From NCBI RefSeq assembly GCF_039540195.1, contig NZ_BAABEO010000009.1, positions 310,001-374,000 of the forward strand: DNA of 64,000 bases. Direction: 5' to 3'. The notes under the pieces were generated by a model. That model saw nothing but the letters and a program-made list of their open reading frames with translations, ran no database searches and was not told where the DNA came from. This DNA comes from Zafaria ginkgonis (GTDB lineage Bacteria > Actinomycetota > Actinomycetes > Actinomycetales > Micrococcaceae). Within the stretch, counting starts at the first letter, position 1. Each line of letters begins with the position of its first letter. Below are positions 1 to 7,900 of the stretch, one piece after another. The translations under genes and the position numbers were made by a program.

Positions 1-260
1 CCCAGCTGGTGGCCCGCACCGAGGGCTTTTCGCCGGCCGACATCGAGTTCGCTGCACGAAGCGCCTCCCAGCGGGCCCTGGAAAAGGCCGTGTACGACGA
101 CGGGGGCGCTTCGGGCTCCTCGTCTGACCTTGCGTCGAACGGGCGTAAGGGGCCCGTCACCCAGGACTACCTCGACGCGATCGCCGATACCCGCATGACA
201 GTGAGCGCCGAGGTGTACCAGGAGTTCCTCGAAGACATCGACGTGCTGGGGCGCGTCTAA
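1..260 (+). CDS. AAA+ family ATPase, C-terminal fragment (5' end outside window)
   Basis: The reading frame is open from base 3 to a TAA at 258-260 and gives the last 85 residues of a protein whose start lies upstream. The stretch EGFSPADIEFAARSASQRAL is typical of the helical lid (sensor-2 region) of FtsH/Cdc48-type AAA+ ATPases, where an S-P/G-A-D-I motif precedes an Ala-rich helix. A poorly conserved Ser/Gly-rich loop and a terminal helix follow. The Walker motifs lie outside the window, so substrate and partners cannot be judged. It is not recognisably the proteasomal ATPase Mpa/ARC from this fragment. Confidence 0.75.
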   Translation, partial: QLVARTEGFSPADIEFAARSASQRALEKAVYDDGGASGSSSDLASNGRKGPVTQDYLDAIADTRMTVSAEVYQEFLEDIDVLGRV

Positions 261-354
261 TCACTCGCCGCAATCCGGCGAGGGGGCTGGGGCAGTGCAA
301 CGTATGGGCCGTCGAAGCGCCCGCCCAAGGGTTCCGCCCGGTCGCGGGCGCGGC

Positions 355-360
355 TAGCTT
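355..360 (+). promoter_or_regulatory. Candidate -10 element for the alcohol dehydrogenase gene
   Basis: TAGCTT fits the actinobacterial TAnnnT -10 pattern. It would place transcription start about 57 nt before the ATG at 425, leaving room for the Shine-Dalgarno sequence GAAGGG at 412-417. No good -35 box is visible. Confidence 0.35.
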
Positions 361-424
361 GGTGGCCGTGGGCGCCGCCCCGGGCCCACGGAAGATCCGT
401 CCCCACGTTCCGAAGGGAAACCCC

Positions 425-1471
425 ATGAAGGCACTGGTCTACCACGGTCCCGGCAAGAAGTCCTGGGAGGAGGTCCCCGATCCGGTGATCCAGGAACCGA
501 CGGACGTGATCGTGAAGGTGGAGACCACCACCATCTGCGGCACCGACCTGCACATCCTCTCCGGGGACGTCGCCGCGGTGACCGACGGGCGCATCCTCGG
601 CCACGAGGCGGTGGGCACCGTGACCGAGGTCGGCTCCGCCATCGGCAGCTTCAAGGTCGGAGACCGGGTCCTGGTCCCGGCCATCACCAAGTGCGGGCGC
701 TGCGACTACTGCGTGAAGGGGATGCCCTCCCACTGCCAGACGGTCGGCGGCATCGGGTGGATCTTCGGGCACCTGATCGACGGCACGCAGGCCGAATACG
801 TGCGCGTCCCGTTCGCGGACACCTCCCTGTATGCGGTGCCGGAGCACGTCACCGACGAGCAGGCGATCTTCCTCGCCGATTCGCTTCCCACCGGCTACGA
901 GGTGGGCGTGCTTGCCGGCGGGGTCCGTCCGGGCGACACCGTCGCGGTGGTCGGGGCCGGCGCCGTGGGCCTGTCCGCGATCCTCACCACCGGCCTGTGG
1001 GGAGCGTCCCGGGTGATTGCGATCGACACCAACGAGTTCCGCCTCGAAAAGGCCAGGGAGTTCGGGGCCACGGACACCGTGGTCGCCGGACCGGACGCGG
1101 CCGCCCAGGTCAAGGCGCTCACAGACGGGCTCGGCGTGGACGTGGCGATGGAGGCCGTGGGTTACCCGCAGACCTTCGCCACCGCGGTGGACCTGGTCCG
1201 TCCGGGCGGGCGCATCGCCAACATCGGCGTGCACGGGGTTCCGGTGGAGCTGCCGCTGCAGGATCTGTGGATCCAGAACCTGACCATCACCATGGGCCTG
1301 GTGGACACCAGCAGCGTCCCGATCCTGCTGAAGATGGTCGCCTCAGGCAAGATCCCCGCCGAGAAGATGGGCACCCACACATTCACCTTCGGGCAGATCG
1401 ATGAGGCCTACCGGGTCTTCAAGGAATCCGCGGCGGAGAAGGCGCTCAAGGTCATCATCAAGCCCGGCTGA
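425..1471 (+). CDS. Zinc-dependent alcohol dehydrogenase family protein
   Basis: This 348-residue medium-chain dehydrogenase would oxidise an alcohol, or reduce an aldehyde, with NAD(H) in the cytoplasm. The catalytic-zinc residues Cys38, His60 and Glu61 (GHE) are present. The four structural-zinc cysteines are Cys90, Cys93, Cys96 and Cys104. The Rossmann motif GAGAVG lies at 177-182, and an acidic residue near 204 (AIDTNEFR) favours NAD over NADP. The ATG at 425 is chosen because GAAGGG precedes it by 7 nt and it matches the family N-terminus; the frame is open further upstream. The substrate cannot be told from sequence. It converges on the gluconate module across a perfect hairpin. Confidence 0.88.
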   Translation: MKALVYHGPGKKSWEEVPDPVIQEPTDVIVKVETTTICGTDLHILSGDVAAVTDGRILGHEAVGTVTEVGSAIGSFKVGDRVLVPAITKCGRCDYCVKGMPSHCQTVGGIGWIFGHLIDGTQAEYVRVPFADTSLYAVPEHVTDEQAIFLADSLPTGYEVGVLAGGVRPGDTVAVVGAGAVGLSAILTTGLWGASRVIAIDTNEFRLEKAREFGATDTVVAGPDAAAQVKALTDGLGVDVAMEAVGYPQTFATAVDLVRPGGRIANIGVHGVPVELPLQDLWIQNLTITMGLVDTSSVPILLKMVASGKIPAEKMGTHTFTFGQIDEAYRVFKESAAEKALKVIIKPG

Positions 1472-1522
1472 CCCGGGCGGGCGCATCGCGAGGGGGCAGC
1501 GAGCCCGGCAGGAGAACGACGG

Positions 1523-1560
1523 CGGCTGGCAGGTTCCGCGTGCGCGGAACCTGCCAGCCG
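1523..1560. terminator. Perfect 18-bp inverted repeat downstream of the alcohol dehydrogenase
   Basis: Arms 1523-1540 and 1543-1560 are exact reverse complements around a 2-nt centre. The element begins 51 bp after the stop codon and lies between convergent genes. It lacks a U-tract, so it may act as a U-less terminator or an mRNA 3'-end stabiliser. Confidence 0.55.
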
Positions 1561-1570
1561 ACGCACTCAT

Positions 1571-1653
1571 GCGTCAGGATTCTGTTCCGCACCCGCACTT
1601 TCGCGTCACGATTCGGGAGAACACCCGCACTTGCGCGTCATTTTTCGTGAGGT
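1571..1653 (+). repeat. Left copy of an ~80-bp direct repeat flanking the gluconate module
   Basis: This element aligns without gaps, at about 80% identity, to 7265-7347. Each copy is built of two ~32-bp subunits with the core CCGCACTTnCGCGTCA followed by TTCG; here they begin near 1591 and 1623. It sits in the convergent 3' junction between the alcohol dehydrogenase and eda. No transposase is adjacent. Confidence 0.75.
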
Positions 1654-1662
1654 GGTCGAGCA

Positions 1663-2358
1663 TCACCTGGCCGCCGCCGCGGTCCTCTTTGCCGGCGGAT
1701 GGGTTTCAGTCGAGGAAAGGACCGCTGCCTTGGGTGAGGACGGAGCGAGCGCCGAAGCGGCCCGGGCCAGCTCGGCGACGGTGGCCCAGTCCTTCCGCGC
1801 AATGACGTCCGACGGGGTGATCCACGTTCCCCCGACGCAACCGACGTTCGGCAGCGCGAGGTACGAGGCGGCGGTGGCCGCGGTGATCCCCCCGGTGGGG
1901 CAGAACCGCGCACCGGGAAGAGGGGCGTGGATCGACTTCAGCAACCCCAGGCCTCCCGACGCCTCGGCCGGGAAGAGCTTGAGCTCGGTGTAGCCGAGTT
2001 CAAGAAGGGCCATCACCTCCGAGACGGTGGCGGCCCCGGGAAGGAACGGAAGACCGGTGTCGCGGAGTCCGGCCAGGAGGCTGGGCGTGGCACCTGGGGA
2101 GACCAGGAACTGCGCGCCGGCATCCGCTGCCAGCTTCGCCTGATGGGGGGTGACGACGGTGCCGGCACCCAGCAGGATCTCGGGGACCGAGGCGCTGATG
2201 CGGCTCATGGCCTCCAGCGCGGCCGGGGTCCGCAGGGTGAGCTCGATGACGGGCAGCCCTCCCTCGACCAGCGCTCGTGCCAGGGGAACGGCGTCGTCCG
2301 GATCGTCGACGACGACGACGGGAACGACGGGGACGTGATCGAGGAGGGAATCAGACAA
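1663..2358 (-). CDS. eda: 2-dehydro-3-deoxy-phosphogluconate (KDPG) aldolase
   Basis: Eda splits KDPG into pyruvate and glyceraldehyde-3-phosphate, the last step of the Entner-Doudoroff pathway. The Schiff-base lysine is Lys127 in the motif ELKLFPAE, and the conserved acid is Glu39 in VIEL. The protein is 231 residues, slightly longer than usual (about 205-215), with an Ala/Ser/Thr-rich C-terminal tail. The start is a TTG at 2358, preceded by AGGAG with 7-nt spacing. It overlaps the end of edd by 8 bp, so translation is probably coupled to edd. It is the last gene of the gntK-gntP-edd-eda run on the minus strand. Confidence 0.93.
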   Translation of the reverse strand: MSDSLLDHVPVVPVVVVDDPDDAVPLARALVEGGLPVIELTLRTPAALEAMSRISASVPEILLGAGTVVTPHQAKLAADAGAQFLVSPGATPSLLAGLRDTGLPFLPGAATVSEVMALLELGYTELKLFPAEASGGLGLLKSIHAPLPGARFCPTGGITAATAASYLALPNVGCVGGTWITPSDVIARKDWATVAELARAASALAPSSPKAAVLSSTETHPPAKRTAAAAR

Positions 2359-4225
2359 GGTGGGGCTCCTGTGCGGTGGAGTGGGCGGGGCGGGTGGAGT
2401 CGGTCGGGCGGGTGAAGAGCGAAGCGCCGCGGTCGGCGGGGCCGACGGCGTTGCGGAAGGCGGCGAAGAGTTCCCGGCCGGTGCCGGTCCATTCCTCGGG
2501 GGACGGAGCGAAGCCGTTGGCTGGACGGCCGGCGAGTTCTTCCGGGTCGACGTGGAGGGTCAGGGTTCCTGTCCGCGTGTCGAGGGTGACGAGGTCCCCG
2601 TCGCGCACCTTTCCGATGGGTCCGCCGTGGGCAGCCTCGGGGGTGATGTGGATGGCTGCCGGCACCTTTCCCGAGGCGCCGGACATGCGTCCGTCCGTGA
2701 CGAGGGCGACGCGGTGGCCACGATCCTGCAGCACGCCCAGGGCGGGCGTGAGCTTGTGCAGCTCCGGCATGCCGGTGGCGGCGGGTCCTTGATACGGCAC
2801 GACCGCCACGAGGTCGCGGTCGAGCTCCCCTTCGGCGAAGGCGCGGAGGAACTCGGCCTGGTCGGTGAAGACCAGAGCGGGGGCTTGGATGAAGCGGTGG
2901 TCGTCCGGCACGGCGGAGGTCTTCACGACGCTTTGGCCCAGGTTCCCGCGGAGTATCTGCAGCCCGGCGTCGGGCGTGAACGGGTCCTCGTGGGTGCGCA
3001 GCACGTCGCGGTCGAGGCTATTGCGAGGGCCCTCCTGCCATTGGAGGCCCTGGGCGGTGAGCCGGGGCTCGGCGGTGTAGCGCCGCAGGCCAGGGCCGGC
3101 GATGGTGTTGACGTCCTCGTGGAGCAGGCCCGCGTCCAGCAGGGTGTGGATGAGCAGGGCCATGCCTCCGGCCGCGTGGAAGTGGTTCACGTCGGCCGTT
3201 CCGTTCGGATACATCCGCGTCAGCAAGGGGACCACGGCGCCCAGCTCGGAAAGGTCGTCCCAGGTCAGGGTGATGCCGGCGGCGGCCGCGATCGCGACGA
3301 GGTGCATCGTGTGGTTCGTCGACCCGCCGGTTGCCAAGAGGGCCACGGCGGCGTTCACCAGCGCCTTCTCGTCCACGATCTCCCCGATCGGCGCCACGTG
3401 GCCTCCGAGCGACAGCTCGACGACCCGCTTTCCGGCTTCGTCGGTCAGCGCCTCGCGCAGGGAGGTCCCGGGGTTGACGAAGCTCGCTCCGGGAAGGTGC
3501 AGGCCGAGCACCTCCATGAGCAGCTGGTTGGAGTTGGCCGTGCCGTAGAACGTGCACGTGCCGCTGCCGTGGTAGGAAGCCGCTTCGGCGTTGAGGAGCT
3601 CCTCACGGGTGGCCTTTCCCTCGACATACAGCTGGCGGACCTTGGCCTTCTCCCCGTTGGGGATGCCGGAAGTCATGGGGCCGGCCGGCGCGAAGACCGT
3701 GGGGAGGTGGCCGAACGAGAGTGCCCCGATGAGCAGTCCGGGAACGATCTTGTCGCAGACACCCAGCATGAGCGCGCCGTCGAACATGTCGTGTGAAAGG
3801 GCGATGGCGGTGGACATCGCGATGACGTCGCGGCTGAAGAGGGAGAGCTGCATGCCGTCCCGGCCCTGGGTGATGCCGTCGCACATCGCCGGGACGCCAC
3901 CGGCGACCTGCGCGATGCCGCCGGCCTTGATCACGGCGCGCTTGAGTTGCCGGGGGTAGGTTTCGAAAGGCTGGTGCGCCGAGAGCATGTCGTTGTAGCT
4001 GGTGACAATGGCAATGTTGGGCTTGACGAGCCCGCGCAAGGCGGCCCGGTCGGGCTCCTCCGTCGCGGCGAAGCCGTGGGCGAGGTTGGCGCATGCCAGC
4101 CGGCCGCGGGCAGGCCCCCGGGCGTGGGCTGCCCTGATGCGCTGGAGATACGCCGCGCGGTCAGCGTGGCTTCGTTGTGAGATCCGGTCCGTAACGGCGA
4201 GGACAACGGGGTGGACAGGCGACAT
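2351..4225 (-). CDS. edd: Phosphogluconate dehydratase
   Basis: Edd dehydrates 6-phosphogluconate to KDPG, the committed Entner-Doudoroff step, in the cytoplasm. The 624-residue protein belongs to the IlvD/Edd iron-sulphur dehydratase family. Expected cluster cysteines are visible in MCDGITQG (Cys115), GVCDK (Cys157) and GSGTCTFYGTANSN (Cys224). The C-terminal active-site segment TDGRMSGASGKVPAAIH is intact. The C-terminus is somewhat extended and ends over the start of eda. The gene lies 47 bp downstream of gntP on the same strand and is probably induced by gluconate through the neighbouring GntR regulator. Confidence 0.95.
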   Translation of the reverse strand: MSPVHPVVLAVTDRISQRSHADRAAYLQRIRAAHARGPARGRLACANLAHGFAATEEPDRAALRGLVKPNIAIVTSYNDMLSAHQPFETYPRQLKRAVIKAGGIAQVAGGVPAMCDGITQGRDGMQLSLFSRDVIAMSTAIALSHDMFDGALMLGVCDKIVPGLLIGALSFGHLPTVFAPAGPMTSGIPNGEKAKVRQLYVEGKATREELLNAEAASYHGSGTCTFYGTANSNQLLMEVLGLHLPGASFVNPGTSLREALTDEAGKRVVELSLGGHVAPIGEIVDEKALVNAAVALLATGGSTNHTMHLVAIAAAAGITLTWDDLSELGAVVPLLTRMYPNGTADVNHFHAAGGMALLIHTLLDAGLLHEDVNTIAGPGLRRYTAEPRLTAQGLQWQEGPRNSLDRDVLRTHEDPFTPDAGLQILRGNLGQSVVKTSAVPDDHRFIQAPALVFTDQAEFLRAFAEGELDRDLVAVVPYQGPAATGMPELHKLTPALGVLQDRGHRVALVTDGRMSGASGKVPAAIHITPEAAHGGPIGKVRDGDLVTLDTRTGTLTLHVDPEELAGRPANGFAPSPEEWTGTGRELFAAFRNAVGPADRGASLFTRPTDSTRPAHSTAQEPHLV

Positions 4226-4272
4226 GGTGGCTGCTTTCGGGTGAGTGAAGGCGGAGCGAGGGGCGTGCGGTG

Positions 4273-5730
4273 TCAGACGAACGCGCCGACGGCGAGGACA
4301 AGGACCAGGCCCACGACGGAGATCAACGTCTCCATCACCGACCAGGTCTTGAGGTTCTGGGCGATGTTCAGCTGGAAGTACTCCTTGACGAGCCAGAAGC
4401 CGGCGTCGTTGACGTGGGAGAAGAAGACCGATCCGGCGCCGATCGCGAGCACCAGCAGGGACGTTTCCGCCGGCGGCAGCCCCGCCGCCAGCGGTGCGAG
4501 GATACCGGCAGCAGTGATCGTTGCCACGGTGGCCGAACCGGTGGCGAGCCGGATCACTACGGCAACCAGCCAGCCCAGGAACAGCACGGAGATGTTGGAG
4601 CTGGTCGCGAAGTCGGTGATCACCGTGCCGATGCCCGTATCGATCAGGGTCTGCTTGAAACCGCCGCCGGCGCCGACGATGAGCAGGATGCCCGCGATGG
4701 GAGGCAGGGACTTTTCCAAGGATTTGGCGATGCCGCGGCGATCCATTCCGGAGCCGCGTCCGAAGGTCACCAAGGCAACCAGCACGGCCAGCAACAGGGC
4801 GATCAGCGGGGTGCCCAGGAAGTCGAGCACGACGCGGACCTGGTTCTCCTTGGGGGCCGCGATGTCCGCGATCGCCTTTCCCATCATCAGCACGACGGGC
4901 AGCAGCACGGTGGCCATCGTGGTGGCGAACGGCGGCCGGCGGGTGCCCGCACTGTCAGGGTTGATGCCGGCGCCAGCGTGGATTGCGGCGGTCGGCGTGG
5001 CGTGGCTGCTGCCGTGGCCCGCCCCGACGAGCTGCTGCTCCCGCTCGGTGACGAACAGCTGGGGCGCCGCGACGTCGACCCAGCGGCTGGCCACCTTGGC
5101 GAAGAGCGGACCGGCGATCACGACGGTTGGGATCGCGATGAGGACCCCCAGGATCAGGGTGATCCCCAAGGGGGCGTTCAGGGCGTTGATGGCCACCAAG
5201 GGCCCCGGGTGGGGCGGCACGAGGCCATGCATGGCCGACAGGCCTGCCAGGGCGGGGATGCCCACCCGGATGAGGGAAAGCCCGGAGCGCATCGAGACCA
5301 GCATGATCACCGGCATCAAGAGGACGAGGCCGATCTCGAAGAACATTGGGAGGCCGATCAGCGCACCGACCAGACCCATGGCCCAGGGAAGCATCCGGGG
5401 GCCTGCCCGCCCGATGATGGTGTCGACGATCTGGTCGGCCGCCCCGGAATCGGCCAGCAGCCGTCCGAACATCGCGCCCAAGGCGATCAGCACGCCTACT
5501 CCTGCGACGGTCGAGCCGACCCCGGCCGAGAAGCTGGCCACGACGTCGGCCATGGGCATGGCGGCCAGCGCACCGACCGTCAGCGCGCCGATGGTGAGGC
5601 TCAGGAAGGGATGGAGCTTGAGCCAGCTGATCAGCACCACGATCAGCGCGATGCCGAGTAGGGCTGCGGTGACAAGCTGCAGCGTGCCGGCGTGGGGCGT
5701 GATGGGGTCGGTGACCGCGAACAGCGTCAT
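4273..5730 (-). CDS. gntP: Gluconate:H+ symporter (GntP family)
   Basis: This 485-residue polytopic membrane protein should import gluconate with protons. About a dozen hydrophobic segments are visible. Family landmarks include GLPMFFEIGLVLLMPV, HGLVPPHPGPL and the C-terminal SVFFSHVNDAGFW. The ATG at 5730 is used because it follows GCTAGGAGCC and overlaps the gntK stop codon by 4 bp (ATGA), implying translational coupling; the frame is open upstream. A soluble loop of about 50 residues around residues 220-270 separates two membrane bundles. Confidence 0.94.
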   Translation of the reverse strand: MTLFAVTDPITPHAGTLQLVTAALLGIALIVVLISWLKLHPFLSLTIGALTVGALAAMPMADVVASFSAGVGSTVAGVGVLIALGAMFGRLLADSGAADQIVDTIIGRAGPRMLPWAMGLVGALIGLPMFFEIGLVLLMPVIMLVSMRSGLSLIRVGIPALAGLSAMHGLVPPHPGPLVAINALNAPLGITLILGVLIAIPTVVIAGPLFAKVASRWVDVAAPQLFVTEREQQLVGAGHGSSHATPTAAIHAGAGINPDSAGTRRPPFATTMATVLLPVVLMMGKAIADIAAPKENQVRVVLDFLGTPLIALLLAVLVALVTFGRGSGMDRRGIAKSLEKSLPPIAGILLIVGAGGGFKQTLIDTGIGTVITDFATSSNISVLFLGWLVAVVIRLATGSATVATITAAGILAPLAAGLPPAETSLLVLAIGAGSVFFSHVNDAGFWLVKEYFQLNIAQNLKTWSVMETLISVVGLVLVLAVGAFV

Positions 5731-6272
5731 GAAAGGGCTCCTAGCGAACGGGGCTGCAGGGTGGTGGTGCGGTGGATCAGTGCCGCCGCCTGGTGGACGA
5801 TCTGGTCGACCGGTTCGTCGAAGCGGACGGTGATCCCGTCCTCGTCCGGGCCGAGGGGTTCGAGCGCCGCGTACTGGCTGTCGACCAGGGAGGCCGGCAT
5901 GTAGTGATCGGTCCGGGCCTCGACGCGTGCCCGGACCACCTCGGCGGGCCCGGCCAGGTGCAGGAACCGCACTGGTCCGGCATGCAGGCGCAGGATGTCG
6001 CGGTAGGACCGGCGCAGGGCCGAGCAGCTGATCACCGCTCCCTCGCCCTGGAGGGCCAGCCAGGTTCCGACGGCCGCGAGCCACGGTGCCCTGTCGCTGT
6101 CATCGAGTGCCACGCCGGCGCGCATCTTCGCCACGTTCTCCGCGGGGTGGAAATCGTCGGCGTCGCCACAGGGGACGTCCAGATGGGCAGCCAAGGCGTG
6201 GCCGGCAGTGGTCTTGCCGGCTCCCGCGACGCCCATCACGACCCAGAGGCCTGATCCGGAGGAATGTTTCAT
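5727..6272 (-). CDS. gntK: Gluconokinase
   Basis: GntK phosphorylates gluconate to 6-phosphogluconate, feeding Edd or the pentose phosphate pathway. The 181-residue protein has a P-loop GVAGAGKTT at 14-22, the motif CGDADDFHP, the kinase segment SCSALRRSYRDILR, and the C-terminal DQIVHQA typical of bacterial gluconokinases. The start at 6272 is chosen over a longer frame because AAGGAA precedes it and the P-loop then lies at the normal distance. It is the first gene of the minus-strand operon. Its promoter region is shared with divergent gntR. Confidence 0.94.
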   Translation of the reverse strand: MKHSSGSGLWVVMGVAGAGKTTAGHALAAHLDVPCGDADDFHPAENVAKMRAGVALDDSDRAPWLAAVGTWLALQGEGAVISCSALRRSYRDILRLHAGPVRFLHLAGPAEVVRARVEARTDHYMPASLVDSQYAALEPLGPDEDGITVRFDEPVDQIVHQAAALIHRTTTLQPRSLGALS

Positions 6273-6335
6273 GTAAGTCGGTTCCTTTTCTGTGGCGCCC
6301 CTCACTGGCGAATGTGACGAGCATCGCATGATTGA

Positions 6336-6411
6336 TCATACGAATCAACCTTTTTGCCCTTTAAAAGTCATACGAACATGCCGCTTAGTCATACGAATCT
6401 GGATGCGTATG
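6336..6411. promoter_or_regulatory. Candidate GntR operator cluster in the gntK-gntR divergent promoter
   Basis: Three direct copies of TCATACGAA(T/C) start at 6336, 6368 and 6389, spaced 32 and 21 bp, close to three and two helical turns. An inverted CGTATG follows at 6406-6411. The cluster sits in the otherwise AT-rich divergent promoter. Such repeats fit binding by a FadR-type GntR protein; that GntR binds here is inferred from position. Confidence 0.6.
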
Positions 6412-6447
6412 GCCTGTTAGTCGGCTTGATCAGGCAAGATAGGAACC

Positions 6448-7170
6448 ATGACGGCGATCGATGGTGGACTGCACGTCCACGTGCTGGACCGGGTAGGACC
6501 CGACCTTCTCTGGGGGGACCTGCGCGGTGTCGGTCAGCTTCGGCTGGAGACCATCGAGGAGCGGTACGGCGTCTCCCGCTCGGTGGCCCGGGAGGTGGTG
6601 CGGGTGCTTGAGTCGATGGGGCTGGTGGCGAGCCGGCCGCGCATCGGGATCACCCTTCGGCCGCGCGCCGAGTGGCACTTCCTTGACCCGCGCCTCATCC
6701 GATGGCGGCTCGCGGGTCCGGAACGGGCCGACCAGCTCCGATCCATCACTGACCTGCGGCGCGGCATGGAGCCGGTCGCCGCGGAGCTCGCAGCCACCCA
6801 TGCCACGCCGGAACAGTGCGGCGCACTCACCGGCGCGGTGATCGGCATGTCCGTCACCGGGAGGGAGGGAAATCTCGCGGCCTACCTCGCCCACGACATC
6901 ACGTTCCACCAGACGCTTCTCCAGGCGTCGGGGAACGAGCTCTTCGCCAGCCTCGGCGACGTCGTCGCCGAGGTGCTCACCGGACGTACGCAGCACCATC
7001 TGATGCCGGAGCATCCCGAACCTGCGGCGATCCGCCTCCATGCCGACGTGGCGGAGGCGATTTCCTCCCGAGATCCTGCCCGAGCCGGCCGGTTGATGCG
7101 CGAGATCGTCAGCGAAGCCGGGCAGGCCATGGAGGCGGTGCTTCACGACACCCGCGACCACTCCGGGTGA
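6448..7170 (+). CDS. gntR: FadR/GntR-family transcriptional regulator (FCD type), likely gluconate repressor
   Basis: The 240-residue protein has an N-terminal winged helix (about residues 20-75, with IEERYGVSRSVAREVVRVLE as recognition region). A C-terminal all-helical FCD ligand domain follows (about 90-230), with metal/ligand-type His and Asp residues such as HDITFHQTLL. It is divergent from gntK-gntP-edd-eda. The likely role is repression of the gluconate genes, relieved by gluconate or 6-phosphogluconate; this is inferred from context. AGGAA lies unusually close to the ATG, and CAAGAT 7 nt upstream could be a -10, so the mRNA may be nearly leaderless. Confidence 0.88.
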   Translation: MTAIDGGLHVHVLDRVGPDLLWGDLRGVGQLRLETIEERYGVSRSVAREVVRVLESMGLVASRPRIGITLRPRAEWHFLDPRLIRWRLAGPERADQLRSITDLRRGMEPVAAELAATHATPEQCGALTGAVIGMSVTGREGNLAAYLAHDITFHQTLLQASGNELFASLGDVVAEVLTGRTQHHLMPEHPEPAAIRLHADVAEAISSRDPARAGRLMREIVSEAGQAMEAVLHDTRDHSG

Positions 7171-7197
7171 GGCTGGTCGCCGTCGTGCCCCGCTCCA

Positions 7198-7260
7198 AGA
7201 TTTTGCTATCTCCGGGGCGGTCCGCCGGAAATTTTGCTACCTCCCGGGCGGGTGGCGGAC
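7198..7260 (+). repeat. Two 31-bp imperfect tandem repeats beside the right flanking repeat
   Basis: Units at 7198-7228 and 7229-7259 share the core ATTTTGCTA(T/C)CTCC followed by a GGGCGG box and CCG/GCGG ends, agreeing at roughly three quarters of positions. They lie directly before the right copy of the ~80-bp direct repeat and share its ~31-32 bp periodicity. Confidence 0.6.
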
Positions 7261-7264
7261 CTGT

Positions 7265-7347
7265 GGGTCAGGATCCGATTCCGCACTCGCATCAACGCGT
7301 CATGATTCGGTAGAGCACCCGCACTTACGCGTCACTTTTCGTGGGGT
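7265..7347 (+). repeat. Right copy of the ~80-bp direct repeat flanking the gluconate module
   Basis: This aligns gap-free to 1571-1653 in the same orientation, with about 15 differences over 80 bases. It also carries two ~32-bp subunits with the CGCGTCA core. It lies between the 3' ends of gntR and rlmH and abuts the rlmH stop codon. Confidence 0.75.
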
Positions 7348-7805
7348 CAGACGTGGTGGTAGGGGCGGCCTCCGGCGATCTCCTGCGCCCGGTAGAGCTG
7401 TTCGGCCAGGATCAGCCGCACCAGCTGGTGCGGAAACACCAGCTTGGACAGGCTCCAGACGAAGTCGGCGCGCTGGTGGACGGAGGCGTCCACCCCGTAC
7501 GCGCCGCCGATCACCAGCGTGATGGTGCGCGAGGTGTCCAGCGGCCGCTGCAGGGTCGCGGCCAGGGTGGGGGAGTCGATGTTCTTGCCGCGCTCGTCCA
7601 GCAGGACCAGGAAGTCCTGCGGCCCGAGCTTGGACAGGATCCGCTCGGACTCCTCCGCGCGCGCCGCATCCCCTTCGCGGGCCGAATGCGGAAGCAGGAG
7701 CCAGGACACGTCGAAGGGCTTCTTCATGCGCTTGCCGTAGCGTTCGATGCCCTCGGCGACCCAGGACTCGTGCTTCTTACCGATGGCGAGGATACGCAGT
7801 GACAT
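7347..7805 (-). CDS. rlmH: 23S rRNA (pseudouridine1915-N3)-methyltransferase RlmH
   Basis: RlmH is a small SPOUT methyltransferase that N3-methylates pseudouridine 1915 in helix 69 of 23S rRNA. The 152-residue product matches the usual length of about 155. It has the family motifs LLDERGK, the SAM-binding knot VIGGAYGVD, and the C-terminal HQLVRLILAEQLYRAQEI ending GGRPYHHV. The ATG at 7805 is preferred over a longer frame because MSLRILAIGKKH is the typical N-terminus. It converges with gntR across the right-hand direct repeat. Confidence 0.95.
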   Translation of the reverse strand: MSLRILAIGKKHESWVAEGIERYGKRMKKPFDVSWLLLPHSAREGDAARAEESERILSKLGPQDFLVLLDERGKNIDSPTLAATLQRPLDTSRTITLVIGGAYGVDASVHQRADFVWSLSKLVFPHQLVRLILAEQLYRAQEIAGGRPYHHV

Positions 7806-7900
7806 GGGGACCATTTTCGCAGGTACGCGGCGGGCGCCTGCGTCTCTCCCGCCGGGCGCCTTCCCTGCCCTGTGCGGCCCGGCCCGCATAGGGTGGTGGC

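Noticed and set aside
1631..1993. 120-codon plus-strand frame opposite the end of eda
   Set aside because: It starts inside the direct repeat and is antisense to eda; no family features are visible.
2360..3796. Long open frame (478 codons) on the plus strand opposite edd
   Set aside because: It lies fully antisense to edd, which has clear family motifs. Its composition (Gly/Val/Arg/His-rich, no motifs) is what high-GC codon bias produces on the opposite strand.
1571..7347. Direct repeats considered as attL/attR of an integrative element
   Set aside because: There is no integrase, the enclosed genes are ordinary metabolism, and the repeats are not at a tRNA gene. They are kept as repeats only.
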